Positions 36,647 through 45,220 of a stretch of DNA of 64,000 nt are shown piece by piece. The notes beneath the pieces were generated by a model, which saw only the letters and a list, made by a program, of their open reading frames with translations, did no database searches and was not told the DNA's origin. Position numbers and translations under genes: made by a program. This DNA is from Kitasatospora sp. MMS16-BH015 (lineage in GTDB: Bacteria > Actinomycetota > Actinomycetes > Streptomycetales > Streptomycetaceae), in NCBI RefSeq assembly GCF_002943525.1, contig NZ_CP025394.1:3968001-4032000 (forward strand), read 5' to 3'. The stretch's first letter is position 1; every line of letters starts with the position of its first letter.

Positions 36647-37681
36647 ATGTCCCCAACCAGCACGGCCCCCCCATTCGCCGTGATATCCGGCGCCCAGGTG
36701 CACGGCGTCCTCGACGACCGGAAGAAGGAGGTGGTCGAGCTGGTCGAACAGGCCTACCGCATCCACGGCGAGGGCGACACCGTGAACCCGCCCTCGTACT
36801 TCCTGCGCTTCCCCGACCGCCCCAGCTCCCGGATCATCGCGCTGCCGGCCTCCATCGGCGGCGAGGTGCGGGTGGACGGGCTGAAGTGGATCTCCAGCTT
36901 CCCGGAGAACGTCGCGGCCGGGATCCCGCGCGCCTCGGCCGTCCTGATCCTCAACGACCACGAGACCGGCTACCCGCTGGCCTGCCTGGAGAGCTCCATC
37001 ATCAGCGCCTCCCGGACGGCCGCCTCGGCCGCGCTGGCCGCCGACCGGCTCACCGCCGGCCAGGAGCGGCCGCGCCGGATCGGCTTCATCGGCGTCGGCC
37101 TGATCGCCCGCTACATCCACGCCTACCTGGCCGGCACGGACTGGACCTTCGACTCCGCCGGGGTCTTCGACCTCTCCGCCGAGCACGCGGAGGGCTTCGC
37201 CGGCTACCTGGCGGGCACCGACGGGGTCGGCGAGGTCACCGTGCACGAGAGCGCCGAGGCGCTCATCCGCAGCAGCGACCTGGTGGTCTTCGCCACCGTG
37301 GCCGGCGCCCCGCACATCCACGACCCCGAGTGGTTCTCGCACAACCCGCTGGTCCTGCACGTCTCGCTGCGCGACCTCGCCCCCGAGGTGGTGCTCGCGG
37401 CGACCAACATCGTCGACGACGTCGAGCACAGCCTGAAGGCCGACACCTCGCTCCACCTGGCCGAGCAGCAGACCGGCCACCGCGACTTCGTCGACGGCAC
37501 GCTGTACGACGTGCTGACCGGCGCGGTCACCCCGGCGGCCGACCGCCCGGTGATCTTCTCGCCGTTCGGGCTCGGGGTGCTCGACCTGGCGGTCGGCAAG
37601 CACGTCTACGACTCCGTCCGCGCGGCCGGCGAGCTGGCCGTCGTCGAGGACTTCTTCCACGAGATGCGCAGATACGGCTGA
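36647..37681 (+). CDS. sbnB: SbnB-type dehydrogenase, L-2,3-diaminopropionate synthesis
   Basis: 344 residues of the ornithine cyclodeaminase/mu-crystallin family, with the Rossmann motif GFIGVGLIAR and the substrate block KWISSFPEN. In staphyloferrin B synthesis SbnB oxidatively cleaves N-(1-amino-1-carboxy-2-ethyl)glutamate with NAD+ to give L-2,3-diaminopropionate (Dap) and 2-oxoglutarate. Co-location with an SbnA homologue makes this role secure. ATG at 36647 is preferred: it has GGAG nine bases upstream, while the longer reading adds 29 residues not typical of the family. Confidence 0.92.
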   Translation: MSPTSTAPPFAVISGAQVHGVLDDRKKEVVELVEQAYRIHGEGDTVNPPSYFLRFPDRPSSRIIALPASIGGEVRVDGLKWISSFPENVAAGIPRASAVLILNDHETGYPLACLESSIISASRTAASAALAADRLTAGQERPRRIGFIGVGLIARYIHAYLAGTDWTFDSAGVFDLSAEHAEGFAGYLAGTDGVGEVTVHESAEALIRSSDLVVFATVAGAPHIHDPEWFSHNPLVLHVSLRDLAPEVVLAATNIVDDVEHSLKADTSLHLAEQQTGHRDFVDGTLYDVLTGAVTPAADRPVIFSPFGLGVLDLAVGKHVYDSVRAAGELAVVEDFFHEMRRYG

Positions 37682-37727
37682 TCCGTGATGAGAACTCATC
37701 CAGTTGTGCCCGAATCCGGGAGGGACC

Positions 37728-38696
37728 GTGCCGATCATCTCGGCTCCGCAAGACTTCAGTGAGAACGAACTGTTCGTCGACCTGCGAGCCAGCGTCGGAA
37801 TTCCGCTCTACCTCAAGTGCGAGGGGCTGAATTTCGCCGGGTCCATCAAGCAGAAGGCCGCCGTGTCGATGATCGAGGCGGCGGAGCGGGCCCAGCGCCT
37901 GAACTCCGACTCGATCCTGGTCGAGTCCTCCTCGGGGAACCTCGGCGTCGCGCTCAGCATGATCGCGGCCAGCAAGGGCTACGGCTTCCTCTGCGTGACC
38001 GACTCCCGCTGCAACCTCGCCACCCGGCGGCTGATGGAGGTCTTCGGCGCGCGGGTGCACACCGTGACCGAGCCGGATCCGGTGGACGGACTGCTCGGTG
38101 CCCGGATCAACTACGTCCGCCAGCTGGTGGCCGGTGACGACCGGTACGTCTGGCTCAACCAGTACCTCAACGCCAACAACTGGCGTGCCCACTACCGCTG
38201 GACGGCGCCCGCGATCGCCGCCCAGTTCCCCGACCTCGACGTGCTCTTCGTCGGCGCCGGCACCACCGGCACCCTGATGGGGTGCGCCCGCTGGTTCAAG
38301 GAGCACCGGCCGAAGGTGCGGATCGTCGCGGTGGACAGCGTCGGCTCGGTGATCTTCGGGGCCGACGCCGGCCCGCGCATGATCCCCGGCCTCGGCGCGG
38401 CCGTCCGCCCGGCGATGCTCGACGAGAAGTACGTGGACGAGGTCCGCTGGGTGCCGGAGGTCGACGCGGTGCGGATGTGCCACCGACTGGCCGCCCGCGG
38501 CTTCCTGTTCGGCGGATCAACCGGGACGGTCGTCGCGGGGGCGGCCGAATGGCTGGCCGATCACGACGCCTGGGACCTCACCGCCGCCGCCATCTCGCCC
38601 GACCTCGGCGAGCGGTACCTCGACACGGTCTACCAGAGCAACTGGGTGCAGGACATCTACGGCCCGCACGCCCTGCGGCAGACCGAGCTGGTCTGA
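37728..38696 (+). CDS. sbnA: SbnA-type PLP synthase, first step to L-2,3-diaminopropionate
   Basis: 322 residues, cysteine-synthase fold. PLP lysine in GSIKQK (Lys 41), phosphate/Asn loop SSSGNLG, GAGTTGT glycine loop and GGSTGT near the end. SbnA joins O-phospho-L-serine and L-glutamate to form the intermediate that SbnB cleaves. GTG at 37728 is chosen for its AGGGA site just upstream. 46 bases after sbnB, clearly one operon. The product Dap is a likely NRPS building block; the acidic A2 pocket of the large NRPS is a candidate site. Confidence 0.93.
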   Translation: MPIISAPQDFSENELFVDLRASVGIPLYLKCEGLNFAGSIKQKAAVSMIEAAERAQRLNSDSILVESSSGNLGVALSMIAASKGYGFLCVTDSRCNLATRRLMEVFGARVHTVTEPDPVDGLLGARINYVRQLVAGDDRYVWLNQYLNANNWRAHYRWTAPAIAAQFPDLDVLFVGAGTTGTLMGCARWFKEHRPKVRIVAVDSVGSVIFGADAGPRMIPGLGAAVRPAMLDEKYVDEVRWVPEVDAVRMCHRLAARGFLFGGSTGTVVAGAAEWLADHDAWDLTAAAISPDLGERYLDTVYQSNWVQDIYGPHALRQTELV

Positions 38697-38797
38697 CCGG
38701 CCCGAGGCACGGCCCGTTGTCCCGCCCCGACGCACCAGCCCAGCCCAGCCCAGCCCAGAGCACGACGAGCCCGACCACGACGAGGGAGAGCACCGAG

Positions 38798-39379
38798 ATG
38801 ACCGCCGCGCTGCTGGAGAGCACGTCCGTCGAGAGCGGGCACCGCGCGCTGTTCGACCTGTTGACCGGGGCCGCCGCCGACCACCGGCTGATCGACCACC
38901 CGCCGGAGGGCCGCACCGACCTGGCGAGCGCGCTGCGCGGCCACCACGTGCGGCAGGCCGCGAAGTGCATCGTGGTGCGGGTGAAGCTGGACGGCAAGAC
39001 CGTCCGGTACGCGCTCACCGTGGTCGCCGGCGACCGCCGGGTCGACTTCGACGCCGTCGCCCGGCTCTTCGGCGGCCGGCGGGCCGGCTTTGCGGACGGG
39101 CCCACCGCCGAGCGGCTGACCGGCTGCGTCAGCGGCTCGATCATCCCGTTCTCCTTCCACCGGGACCTTTTCCTGGTGGTGGATCCGGAGCTGCTCGCGC
39201 ACGAGGAGATCTATTTCAACGCCGGCCGGCTGGACCAGTCGGTGGCGCTGGCCACGGTCGATTATCTGGAACTGGCCGCTCCACTTGTCGAGGAGGTGGC
39301 GGTCCGACAGATCCCGTCCGGCGAGCGCGAGTTCGACTCCCCGGCGGGGAGCCGGTCGCACCTCGCTGACCAGTGCTGA
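38798..39379 (+). CDS. YbaK/ProX-type aminoacyl-tRNA deacylase domain protein
   Basis: 193 residues. YbaK/EbsC-like fold; visible hallmarks are the early catalytic-type Lys in RQAAKCIVVRVK, the GCVSGSIIPF block (family usually GGxSPfG) and the VDPELLAHEEIYFNAGRLDQSVAL strand (family F-N-A-G-R). Members remove wrongly charged amino acids from tRNA in trans. Placed directly after the Dap genes, it could deacylate tRNA mischarged with Dap or a derivative, a form of self-protection; this is inference. It could instead have been recruited as an amide or ester hydrolase. ATG at 38798 follows GAGGGAGAG; the preceding gap has a CAGCC pentamer repeat (38736-38758). Confidence 0.8.
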   Translation: MTAALLESTSVESGHRALFDLLTGAAADHRLIDHPPEGRTDLASALRGHHVRQAAKCIVVRVKLDGKTVRYALTVVAGDRRVDFDAVARLFGGRRAGFADGPTAERLTGCVSGSIIPFSFHRDLFLVVDPELLAHEEIYFNAGRLDQSVALATVDYLELAAPLVEEVAVRQIPSGEREFDSPAGSRSHLADQC

Positions 39380-39498
39380 TACCGCCGTTATCGACCTCGG
39401 GAGGGACCGAAAACGAAACGATAAAGGATCGAAGTCGGGGCTCCGTAGCTTCTTCCTCGTCAGCAGGAAACGCCACGCCTCGTCGAAAAAGGGTTGAG

Positions 39499-39705
39499 AT
39501 GCGCCTCTCTGGTAGCAAGTTCGTCAAGCGGACCGTCGTCGCCGTGTTCGCCCTGACCGTCGCCTGCACCGCGGGCGCCGTCGAACTCGCCGGGAACCTC
39601 GACCACTCGGCCCGCTCCGCCGCCGTCATCCTGGCCGACGGCGACCCCACGCCGGCCCCGGCCGCCGCCCCGGTCGTGCCGGCCAACCAGGAATGGGGCC
39701 ACTGA
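39499..39705 (+). CDS. Small exported peptide, unknown
   Basis: 68 residues. Basic N-terminus (KFVKRT), one hydrophobic stretch at about 12-30 that looks like a signal peptide or anchor, then a Pro/Ala-rich tail ending NQEWGH. No family recognised. AGGG lies just before the ATG. It is the last gene before the terminators and the tRNA, and may belong to the Dap operon (119-base gap) or have its own promoter in the AT-rich gap. Confidence 0.55.
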   Translation: MRLSGSKFVKRTVVAVFALTVACTAGAVELAGNLDHSARSAAVILADGDPTPAPAAAPVVPANQEWGH

Positions 39706-39728
39706 TCCGCCCCGACCCACCAGGACAG

Positions 39729-39767
39729 AAGGCCGCCGCAGCCGAACCCCCGGGCTACGGCGGCCTT
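39729..39767 (+). terminator. Terminator at the cluster's right end
   Basis: Arms 39729-39738 and 39758-39767 (10 bp), continued by 39740-39743 with 39753-39756 across a mismatch. Ends transcription from the small peptide gene. Confidence 0.7.
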
Positions 39768-39804
39768 CGCCGCCCCCGGGCCACCACCCCCGCCACACAA
39801 CCAA

Positions 39805-39839
39805 AAGGCCCAGGTCACGGACTACGTGACCTGGGCCTT
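39805..39839 (-). terminator. Terminator of tRNA-Thr, 15-bp perfect stem
   Basis: Arms 39805-39819 and 39825-39839 are perfect complements with a 5-nt loop, five bases past the tRNA 3' end on the minus strand, followed on that strand by TTTTGG. It can also stop readthrough from the cluster. Confidence 0.8.
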
Positions 39840-39844
39840 CGCTG

Positions 39845-39918
39845 AGCCGCTTTCGGGATTCGAACCCGAGACCTACGCATTACGAGTGCGTTGCTCTGGC
39901 CAACTGAGCTAAAGCGGC
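39845..39918 (-). tRNA. tRNA-Thr (CGT)
   Basis: Cloverleaf read on the minus strand: acceptor GCCGCTT pairs with AAGCGGC, discriminator T, D-arm TAGCTCAGTTGG, anticodon loop CTCGTAA giving CGT, T-arm GGTTCGAATCC. 74 nt without encoded CCA. It marks the boundary between the biosynthetic cluster and housekeeping genes. Confidence 0.95.
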
Positions 39919-40008
39919 AACCGCTGCACCGGGGGCACCACAGGGTGGAACCTCACTGGCAACGCGGGCCAGTCTACACGGCTTCCGCCGGTGATCCGTA
40001 CCGGGTTG

Positions 40009-40671
40009 TCAGGCGGAGGAGACGGCGAGCTTCAGGGCGAAGCCGGCGAAGAGCATGGCGACTGCGCTGGTCAGCCCGGCGGAGAGGCGCTTGCGGCGAC
40101 CGAAGGCGGCGGCCAGGGCGGTGCCGGTGAAGATCAGGGTGGTCAGGTAAAGGACGCTGAAGGTCTGGAGGATGCCGCCCAGGAGGATGAAGGAGAGGGC
40201 GGGCTTGGAGTACCCCGGGTCGACGAACTGGGTGAAGAAGGAGAGCAGGAAGAGGATGGCCTTCGGGTTGAGCAGGCTGATCGTGAGCGCCCGGCGGAAC
40301 GGCCGCTCGACGGTGGCCGGCGGCTCCACGGGCGAGCCGGCGGCGGCTGCCGCCGCGGCGGCCCGCCGCTCGCGCCAGAGCTGCCGCGCCGCGCGCAGCA
40401 TGCCGAACCCGATCCAGAGCAGGTAGGCCGCGCCGCCGAACTTCACCACGGCGAAGACCGCCGGGTTGGCCTTGAGCAGCGAGGTGGCGCCCAGGGCGGT
40501 GAGCGAGATCAGGATCGAGTCGCCGACGAAGACCCCGGCCGCGCCGCGGAAGGCGGTGCGGACGCCCCGCCGGGCGGCCACCGAGAGCACGTAGAGCGAG
40601 TTCGGGCCGGGCAGCAGGACGATCACCAGGGCGCCGAGGACGTAGGTCGCCAGGTCGTGGACTCCGAACAC
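40009..40671 (-). CDS. LysE/RhtB (LeuE-like) amino acid exporter
   Basis: 220 residues, GTG start behind GAGGAG. Six hydrophobic segments; the family signature LLPGPNSLYVLSVAARRG at the start and LNPKAILFLLSFFTQF in the middle match LeuE/RhtB exporters, which use the proton gradient to expel amino acids. A long Ala-rich cytosolic loop lies between. Although it is next to the cluster, it is beyond the tRNA and reads the other way, so I treat it as a flanking gene. Confidence 0.9.
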   Translation of the reverse strand: MFGVHDLATYVLGALVIVLLPGPNSLYVLSVAARRGVRTAFRGAAGVFVGDSILISLTALGATSLLKANPAVFAVVKFGGAAYLLWIGFGMLRAARQLWRERRAAAAAAAAGSPVEPPATVERPFRRALTISLLNPKAILFLLSFFTQFVDPGYSKPALSFILLGGILQTFSVLYLTTLIFTGTALAAAFGRRKRLSAGLTSAVAMLFAGFALKLAVSSA

Positions 40672-40770
40672 GGTGCAGCTCCTCAGCCGTCCTCAGTGCG
40701 ATGGGCGGACCATCGTACATTCGGATGACCGATCGGTTGAACCACGAACAACCGAGCAGGTCAGGTCGGC

Positions 40771-42366
40771 CTACTTCGAGCAGCGCGTCCCCGTCGCGGG
40801 CGCGTCCCCGCCCAGCAGGTACCGGTTGACCGCCCCGTCCACGCACCCGTTGTGCCGCCCGTAGGCGGTGTGGCCGTCGCCGTCGTAGGTGAGCAGCCGC
40901 CCCGCCTCCAGCTGGGTGGCCAGCGCCTGGGCCCACGCGTACGGCGTGGCCGGGTCCCGGGTGGTGCCGACCACCACGATCGGCACCGAACCCGCCGCCC
41001 GCACGGTGTGCGCGGCCCCGGTCGGCTTGACCGGCCAGTACGCGCAGCCCAGCGCCATCCAGGCCATGTCCCGCCCGAAGTGCGGCGAGACGCCCTCGAA
41101 GGCGGGCACCGCCTGCCGCACCTCCTCCGGCCCGGCGAACGGCGCCGGCAGGTCGAGGCAGTTGACGGCCATGTTGGCGAACATCAGGTTCGGGTAGCTG
41201 CCGTCCACCGCGCGCTCGTAGTACGAGTCGGAGAGCCGGAGCAGCCCGCTCCCCTCCCCCGCCTTCGCGGTGGCCAGCGCGCTGCGCAGCTGCGGCCAGA
41301 GGAACTCCGCGTACATCGCCTGGATCACCCCGGTGGTGGCCTGCGACTCGGTCAGCCTGCGGTCGCCGTCGGTCGGCAGCGGGTGCGCGTCGATCTGCTT
41401 GAACAGCGCGTCCAGCTGCTGCCCGGCCTGCTCCACGGTGGAGCCGAGCGGGCAGTCGTCGTGGCTCACGCAGTCCTTGGCGAAGGCCGCCCAGGCGGTC
41501 TCGAAGCCGCCGGCCTGCGCCTTGTTGCCCGCGATCGCGTCCAGCGAGGGGTCCATCGCGCCGTCCAGCACCATCCGGCCGACCTTGCTCGGGAAGAGCC
41601 CGGCGTAGGTGGCGCCGAGGAAGGTGCCGTAGGACTTGCCCAGGTAGCGCAGCTTCTCGTCGCCGAGCAGCGCCCGCAGCACGTCCAGGTCGCGCGCCGA
41701 CTCCACCGTGCTGACGTGCCCCAGGAAGGCCCCCGACTTCGCCTGGCAGGCCGCCGCGAACTCCTTGTCGGCGGCCACCAGCGCGTCCGTCTCGGCCTGG
41801 TCGTCGGGGGTGATGTCCACGGCGGTGTACGCGTCCATCCGGTCACCGCTCAGGCAGGTCACGGGGCTGCTCCGGCCGACCCCGCGCGGGTCGAGCCCGA
41901 CCAGGTCGTACGCGGCGCGCACCCCCGCGTCGTACCCCTTGGCCACCGACTCCACGTAGTCCACGGCCGAACCGCCCGGGCCGCCCGGGTTGAGCACCAG
42001 GGAGCCGACCCGGGCGGCGGTGCCGGTGGACCGCTTGCGGACGGCGGTGAGGGTCAGGTCCGAGGCGGCCACCGGGTGGTCGTAGTCCAGCGGCACCTTG
42101 AACGTGGTGCACTCGAACTCGCCGTCGCAGGTCTGCCAGGCGAGCTTCTGCCCGTAATACGCCGCCAGCGCGGCGGCGGGCTGCGCCGGCAGCGGCTCCA
42201 GCGGGGCCACCCCGGGCACCAGCCCGTCCGCCGAGGACTTGGTCGAGGAGGGCGCCGTGCCGCCCCCGCCCGAACCCCCGGAACTGCACCCCGCCACCAG
42301 CAGCCCGGCCGCCGCCAACACCGCCGACACCCGCCGGACGGACCCCAACGGCCGGGCAGCACGCAT
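40771..42366 (-). CDS. Secreted TAP-like alpha/beta hydrolase lipoprotein (tripeptidyl aminopeptidase family)
   Basis: 531 residues with a GAGGAGAG ribosome site. Lipobox LVAGC at residues 23-27, then a Gly/Ser linker. Alpha/beta hydrolase core with LNPGGPGGSA (oxyanion region), nucleophile elbow GKSYG, and a C-terminal TAP-like domain ending in the catalytic His segment DGDGHTAYGR. Similar Streptomyces enzymes (SlpD/SlpE, Tap) remove N-terminal tripeptides from secreted proteins. Attached to the outer face of the membrane. Confidence 0.9.
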   Translation of the reverse strand: MRAARPLGSVRRVSAVLAAAGLLVAGCSSGGSGGGGTAPSSTKSSADGLVPGVAPLEPLPAQPAAALAAYYGQKLAWQTCDGEFECTTFKVPLDYDHPVAASDLTLTAVRKRSTGTAARVGSLVLNPGGPGGSAVDYVESVAKGYDAGVRAAYDLVGLDPRGVGRSSPVTCLSGDRMDAYTAVDITPDDQAETDALVAADKEFAAACQAKSGAFLGHVSTVESARDLDVLRALLGDEKLRYLGKSYGTFLGATYAGLFPSKVGRMVLDGAMDPSLDAIAGNKAQAGGFETAWAAFAKDCVSHDDCPLGSTVEQAGQQLDALFKQIDAHPLPTDGDRRLTESQATTGVIQAMYAEFLWPQLRSALATAKAGEGSGLLRLSDSYYERAVDGSYPNLMFANMAVNCLDLPAPFAGPEEVRQAVPAFEGVSPHFGRDMAWMALGCAYWPVKPTGAAHTVRAAGSVPIVVVGTTRDPATPYAWAQALATQLEAGRLLTYDGDGHTAYGRHNGCVDGAVNRYLLGGDAPATGTRCSK

Positions 42367-42524
42367 CGCGGTTCTCTCCTCAAGCGTCGGGGGGCTGCCG
42401 GTCACCGACCGACAAGGGCTGAGCGTAACGCCCGGCCCACCGCTGCCCGCTGACCGGACCGCCCCGACACGGCAGATGGAGCACGCACCCCGCCGCGCGC
42501 CCCTCCCCCGCCGGATGCGCGCGC

Positions 42525-43652
42525 TCAGCCCGCCGGGTGGGCCAGACTCTCGGCCAGGTACTGCACCGCGACCCGCACCAGCCGCAGCCGCTCCCGCTCG
42601 GCCGAGTAGTCCTCCACCACCTCGGAGAGCTTCACCTGGGCCTGGGCCGCCCGGCCCTGGCCGGCCTTGAGCGCGGTCTGGAGGCGGTGCGCGGCCTCCT
42701 GCCCGTCCTTGTCCCGCTTGGCGGTGGCCAGCAGCAGCTTGGCCGGGTCGGTGCCCGGGGCCGCCGCGCCGGCCTGGGCCAGCGCCGCCGCGTCGAACCG
42801 CCCGGAGACGGCGGCCGCCGCGCCGTACAGGTCCGGCCGGGCCAGCGCCGCGGCGGCCGCGCAGGGCGCGCCGCCCTCCACCCCGAGCACGGCCCAGCCG
42901 CCCGGGCCGGCGGGCAGGGTCCGGAAGGCGGCGCCGACGGCGGCCCGCAACGCCGCGTCGTCGGCGATCGCCTGCGGCGCGGCGGCGACCAGGTCGCAGG
43001 GCTTCGCGGTACCGGTCGGCGACTCCGGCGCGACCACCACGAACGGCCGCGCCCGGCCCAGCTTCACGGCCGAGGCGACCCCGTCGAAGACGTCCGGCAG
43101 CTCGGTGTCGGCCGTGGTCCTGGCGCCGCCGGCGTGCAGCACGATCACCGGGAACCGCGCCTGCTGGTCCTCCTTGTACTGCGCGGGCAGCCAGACCCGC
43201 ACGGCCCGGGGCCGCCCGTCCGGCCCGGCCACCGCGCCCTCGAGCAGCTCCCCGTCCGCCGGCTTCCCGACCGACTTGAACTGCACCGGCGCAGCGGCCG
43301 GGGCGCTCGGGGAGGCCACCGCCGAAGGCGCGGCCACCGCCACGGGCTTCACCGCGTCCACGGCCGGCACCGCGGCCCCGGGGGCGCTGCCCGGCCCGGC
43401 CGCCACCACCCGCGCCTCGGCGTCCCCCAGCACACCCCGCCCACCCAACGCCAGCGCCACCGTCAACGCGGTGACGCCCATCCCGCAGACCACCACGCCC
43501 CCGGCCCGCAGCAGCAACGGCCGCTGCTCGACCACCAGCTCGTAGGTCCGGGCGGCCTTCAGGTCCCGCCAGCGGAGCAGCACGCCCCGCGCCAGCCAGA
43601 GGCCGAGGAGGCCGGTCAGCAGCAGGGGCAGGACGAGGAGCGGACGGGGCAT
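42525..43652 (-). CDS. Membrane-anchored putative esterase (alpha/beta hydrolase-like)
   Basis: 375 residues. Two N-terminal membrane segments (about 3-22 and 50-70), an Ala/Pro/Val-rich linker, then a hydrolase-like domain from about residue 130: RVWLPAQY, FPVIVLHAGG and VVAPES resemble the esterase-D/PHB depolymerase-like family. The expected nucleophile elbow reads GVEGG (normally GxSxG), so the catalytic Ser appears to be missing and the protein may be inactive or have another role. Longer in-frame start possible; ATG at 43652 gives a normal signal-anchor. Confidence 0.72.
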   Translation of the reverse strand: MPRPLLVLPLLLTGLLGLWLARGVLLRWRDLKAARTYELVVEQRPLLLRAGGVVVCGMGVTALTVALALGGRGVLGDAEARVVAAGPGSAPGAAVPAVDAVKPVAVAAPSAVASPSAPAAAPVQFKSVGKPADGELLEGAVAGPDGRPRAVRVWLPAQYKEDQQARFPVIVLHAGGARTTADTELPDVFDGVASAVKLGRARPFVVVAPESPTGTAKPCDLVAAAPQAIADDAALRAAVGAAFRTLPAGPGGWAVLGVEGGAPCAAAAALARPDLYGAAAAVSGRFDAAALAQAGAAAPGTDPAKLLLATAKRDKDGQEAAHRLQTALKAGQGRAAQAQVKLSEVVEDYSAERERLRLVRVAVQYLAESLAHPAG

Positions 43653-43866
43653 GGGGCGCACCACCTCGGGAGAACCGGCACCGGTCGGCCCCGGCGCACC
43701 GCGCCCGAACCTTGGCGTACTCGGTCCACAGGGTGCACAACGAACGCCCCGACACCGCTCGGGCTCCCGGAGGGGCGGCCCGGTTTCACTCGTACGAGTG
43801 GTCAACCGGTCGGCCGACCCACCCACCGACGCCCACCGATGCCCCACCCGATGCCCCGCTGCGGCC

Positions 43867-45066
43867 TCAACCGGCCCGGAGGGCCACCGTCATCGCCTCG
43901 ACGGCCAGCAGCGGATCGACGTTCCGGTCCAGCGCGCGGCGGCAGGCCAGCACCGCCTCGATCCGGCGCAGGGTGTTCTCGGCCTGGCCGGAGCCGGCGA
44001 CCCGGTCCAGCGCGGACCGCTGGTCCTCGTTGGCCAGCGCCCCGGTCGAACCCAGCTGGAGGGCCAGCACGTCCCGGTAGAAGCTCAGCAGGTCGAGCAG
44101 GGCGACGCCGAGGGTCTCCCGCCTGGTCCGGGTGGCGCGGCTCTTCTGCCGTTTCTCCAGCTCCTTGGCCGCCCCGGCCAGCCCGCGCGGGGCCCGGCTG
44201 CCCTCGACGGCGCCGTACGCGGCCCGCAGGTCCTCGGTCTCCTTGGCGTCCCGGGTCTCGGCCAGCGCCTCGGCGTCGGCCTTGGCGGTGTCGACCAGCC
44301 GCTGCGCGGCGGCCAGGCAGCCTCCGATGTCGGCCACCTCGAGCGGGATCCGCAGCACGTCCAGCCGCCGGGTACGGGCCTGCTCGTCCACGGCCAGCCG
44401 CCGCGCCCGGTCCACGTCACCCTGGCCGGCCAGCGCCGCCAGCCGGGCGGTGCCGGGCTCCACGCCGTCCCGCCGGACCAGCATGTCGGCCACGGCTTCG
44501 GCGGCGGGGGTGCGCAGCACCAGCAGACGGCAGCGGGAGCGGATGGTCGGCAGCACGTCCTGCACGGAGGGCGCGCAGAGCAGCCAGACCGTCCGGGGCG
44601 AGGGCTCCTCGACGCCCTTGAGCAGCGCGTTGGCGGCGGCCTCGGTGAGGCGGTGCGCGGCGTCCACCAGGATCACCGACCACTTGCCGCCGGTCGGGTA
44701 GCTCGCGGCCCGCAGCACCAGGTCGCGCATGTCGCCGACCCCGATCGAGAGGCCGTCCGTCCGGACGTACTTGACGTCGGCGTGGCTGCCCGAGAGCACG
44801 GTGTGGCAGCCCTCGCAGAACCCGCAGCCGGGCTCGCCGCCCAGCTCCAGATCAGGGCTGGTGCACTGCAGCGCGGCGGCGAAGGCCCGCGCGGCCGTGG
44901 TCTGACCGGCCCCGGGCGGGCCGGTGAAGAGCCAGGCGTGCGTCATCAGCGAGGCATTGCCACCGGGCGCCGCCCCACCCGTCACGGTGGCCCGGGCCGC
45001 CCGCGCGGCGGCCGTCAGCTGCTCGACCACCCGATCCTGCCCGACCAGGTCGTCCCACACACTCAC
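43867..45066 (-). CDS. holB: DNA polymerase III subunit delta'
   Basis: 399 residues, GTG start (VSVWDDLVGQ). AAA+ clamp-loader subunit with the zinc cysteines in CGFCEGCHTV and SRC near VQDVLPTIRSRC. The Walker A region reads GPPGAGQT with Gln for the usual Lys, consistent with delta' being a non-hydrolysing clamp-loader subunit. Downstream of tmk and upstream of the esterase, the usual Streptomyces arrangement. Confidence 0.93.
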   Translation of the reverse strand: MSVWDDLVGQDRVVEQLTAAARAARATVTGGAAPGGNASLMTHAWLFTGPPGAGQTTAARAFAAALQCTSPDLELGGEPGCGFCEGCHTVLSGSHADVKYVRTDGLSIGVGDMRDLVLRAASYPTGGKWSVILVDAAHRLTEAAANALLKGVEEPSPRTVWLLCAPSVQDVLPTIRSRCRLLVLRTPAAEAVADMLVRRDGVEPGTARLAALAGQGDVDRARRLAVDEQARTRRLDVLRIPLEVADIGGCLAAAQRLVDTAKADAEALAETRDAKETEDLRAAYGAVEGSRAPRGLAGAAKELEKRQKSRATRTRRETLGVALLDLLSFYRDVLALQLGSTGALANEDQRSALDRVAGSGQAENTLRRIEAVLACRRALDRNVDPLLAVEAMTVALRAG

Positions 45067-45220
45067 GCCGCACTCCCGCCGATCGACCCGCGTCCGAGCC
45101 GAGCCTAACCCCGCCGGCCGACACCCCGGTCCCACCCGAGCCGCTAGGGACGGCGCCGCGCAGCGCTCCGCCGCCGACCGACCGCGCAGCCCTCCGCCGT
45201 CGGCCGCCGGTACGCCCGGC

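Noticed and set aside
40009..40671. LysE/LeuE exporter as part of the lipopeptide cluster
   Set aside because: It lies beyond the tRNA and two terminators and reads the opposite way; no link to the pathway is visible.
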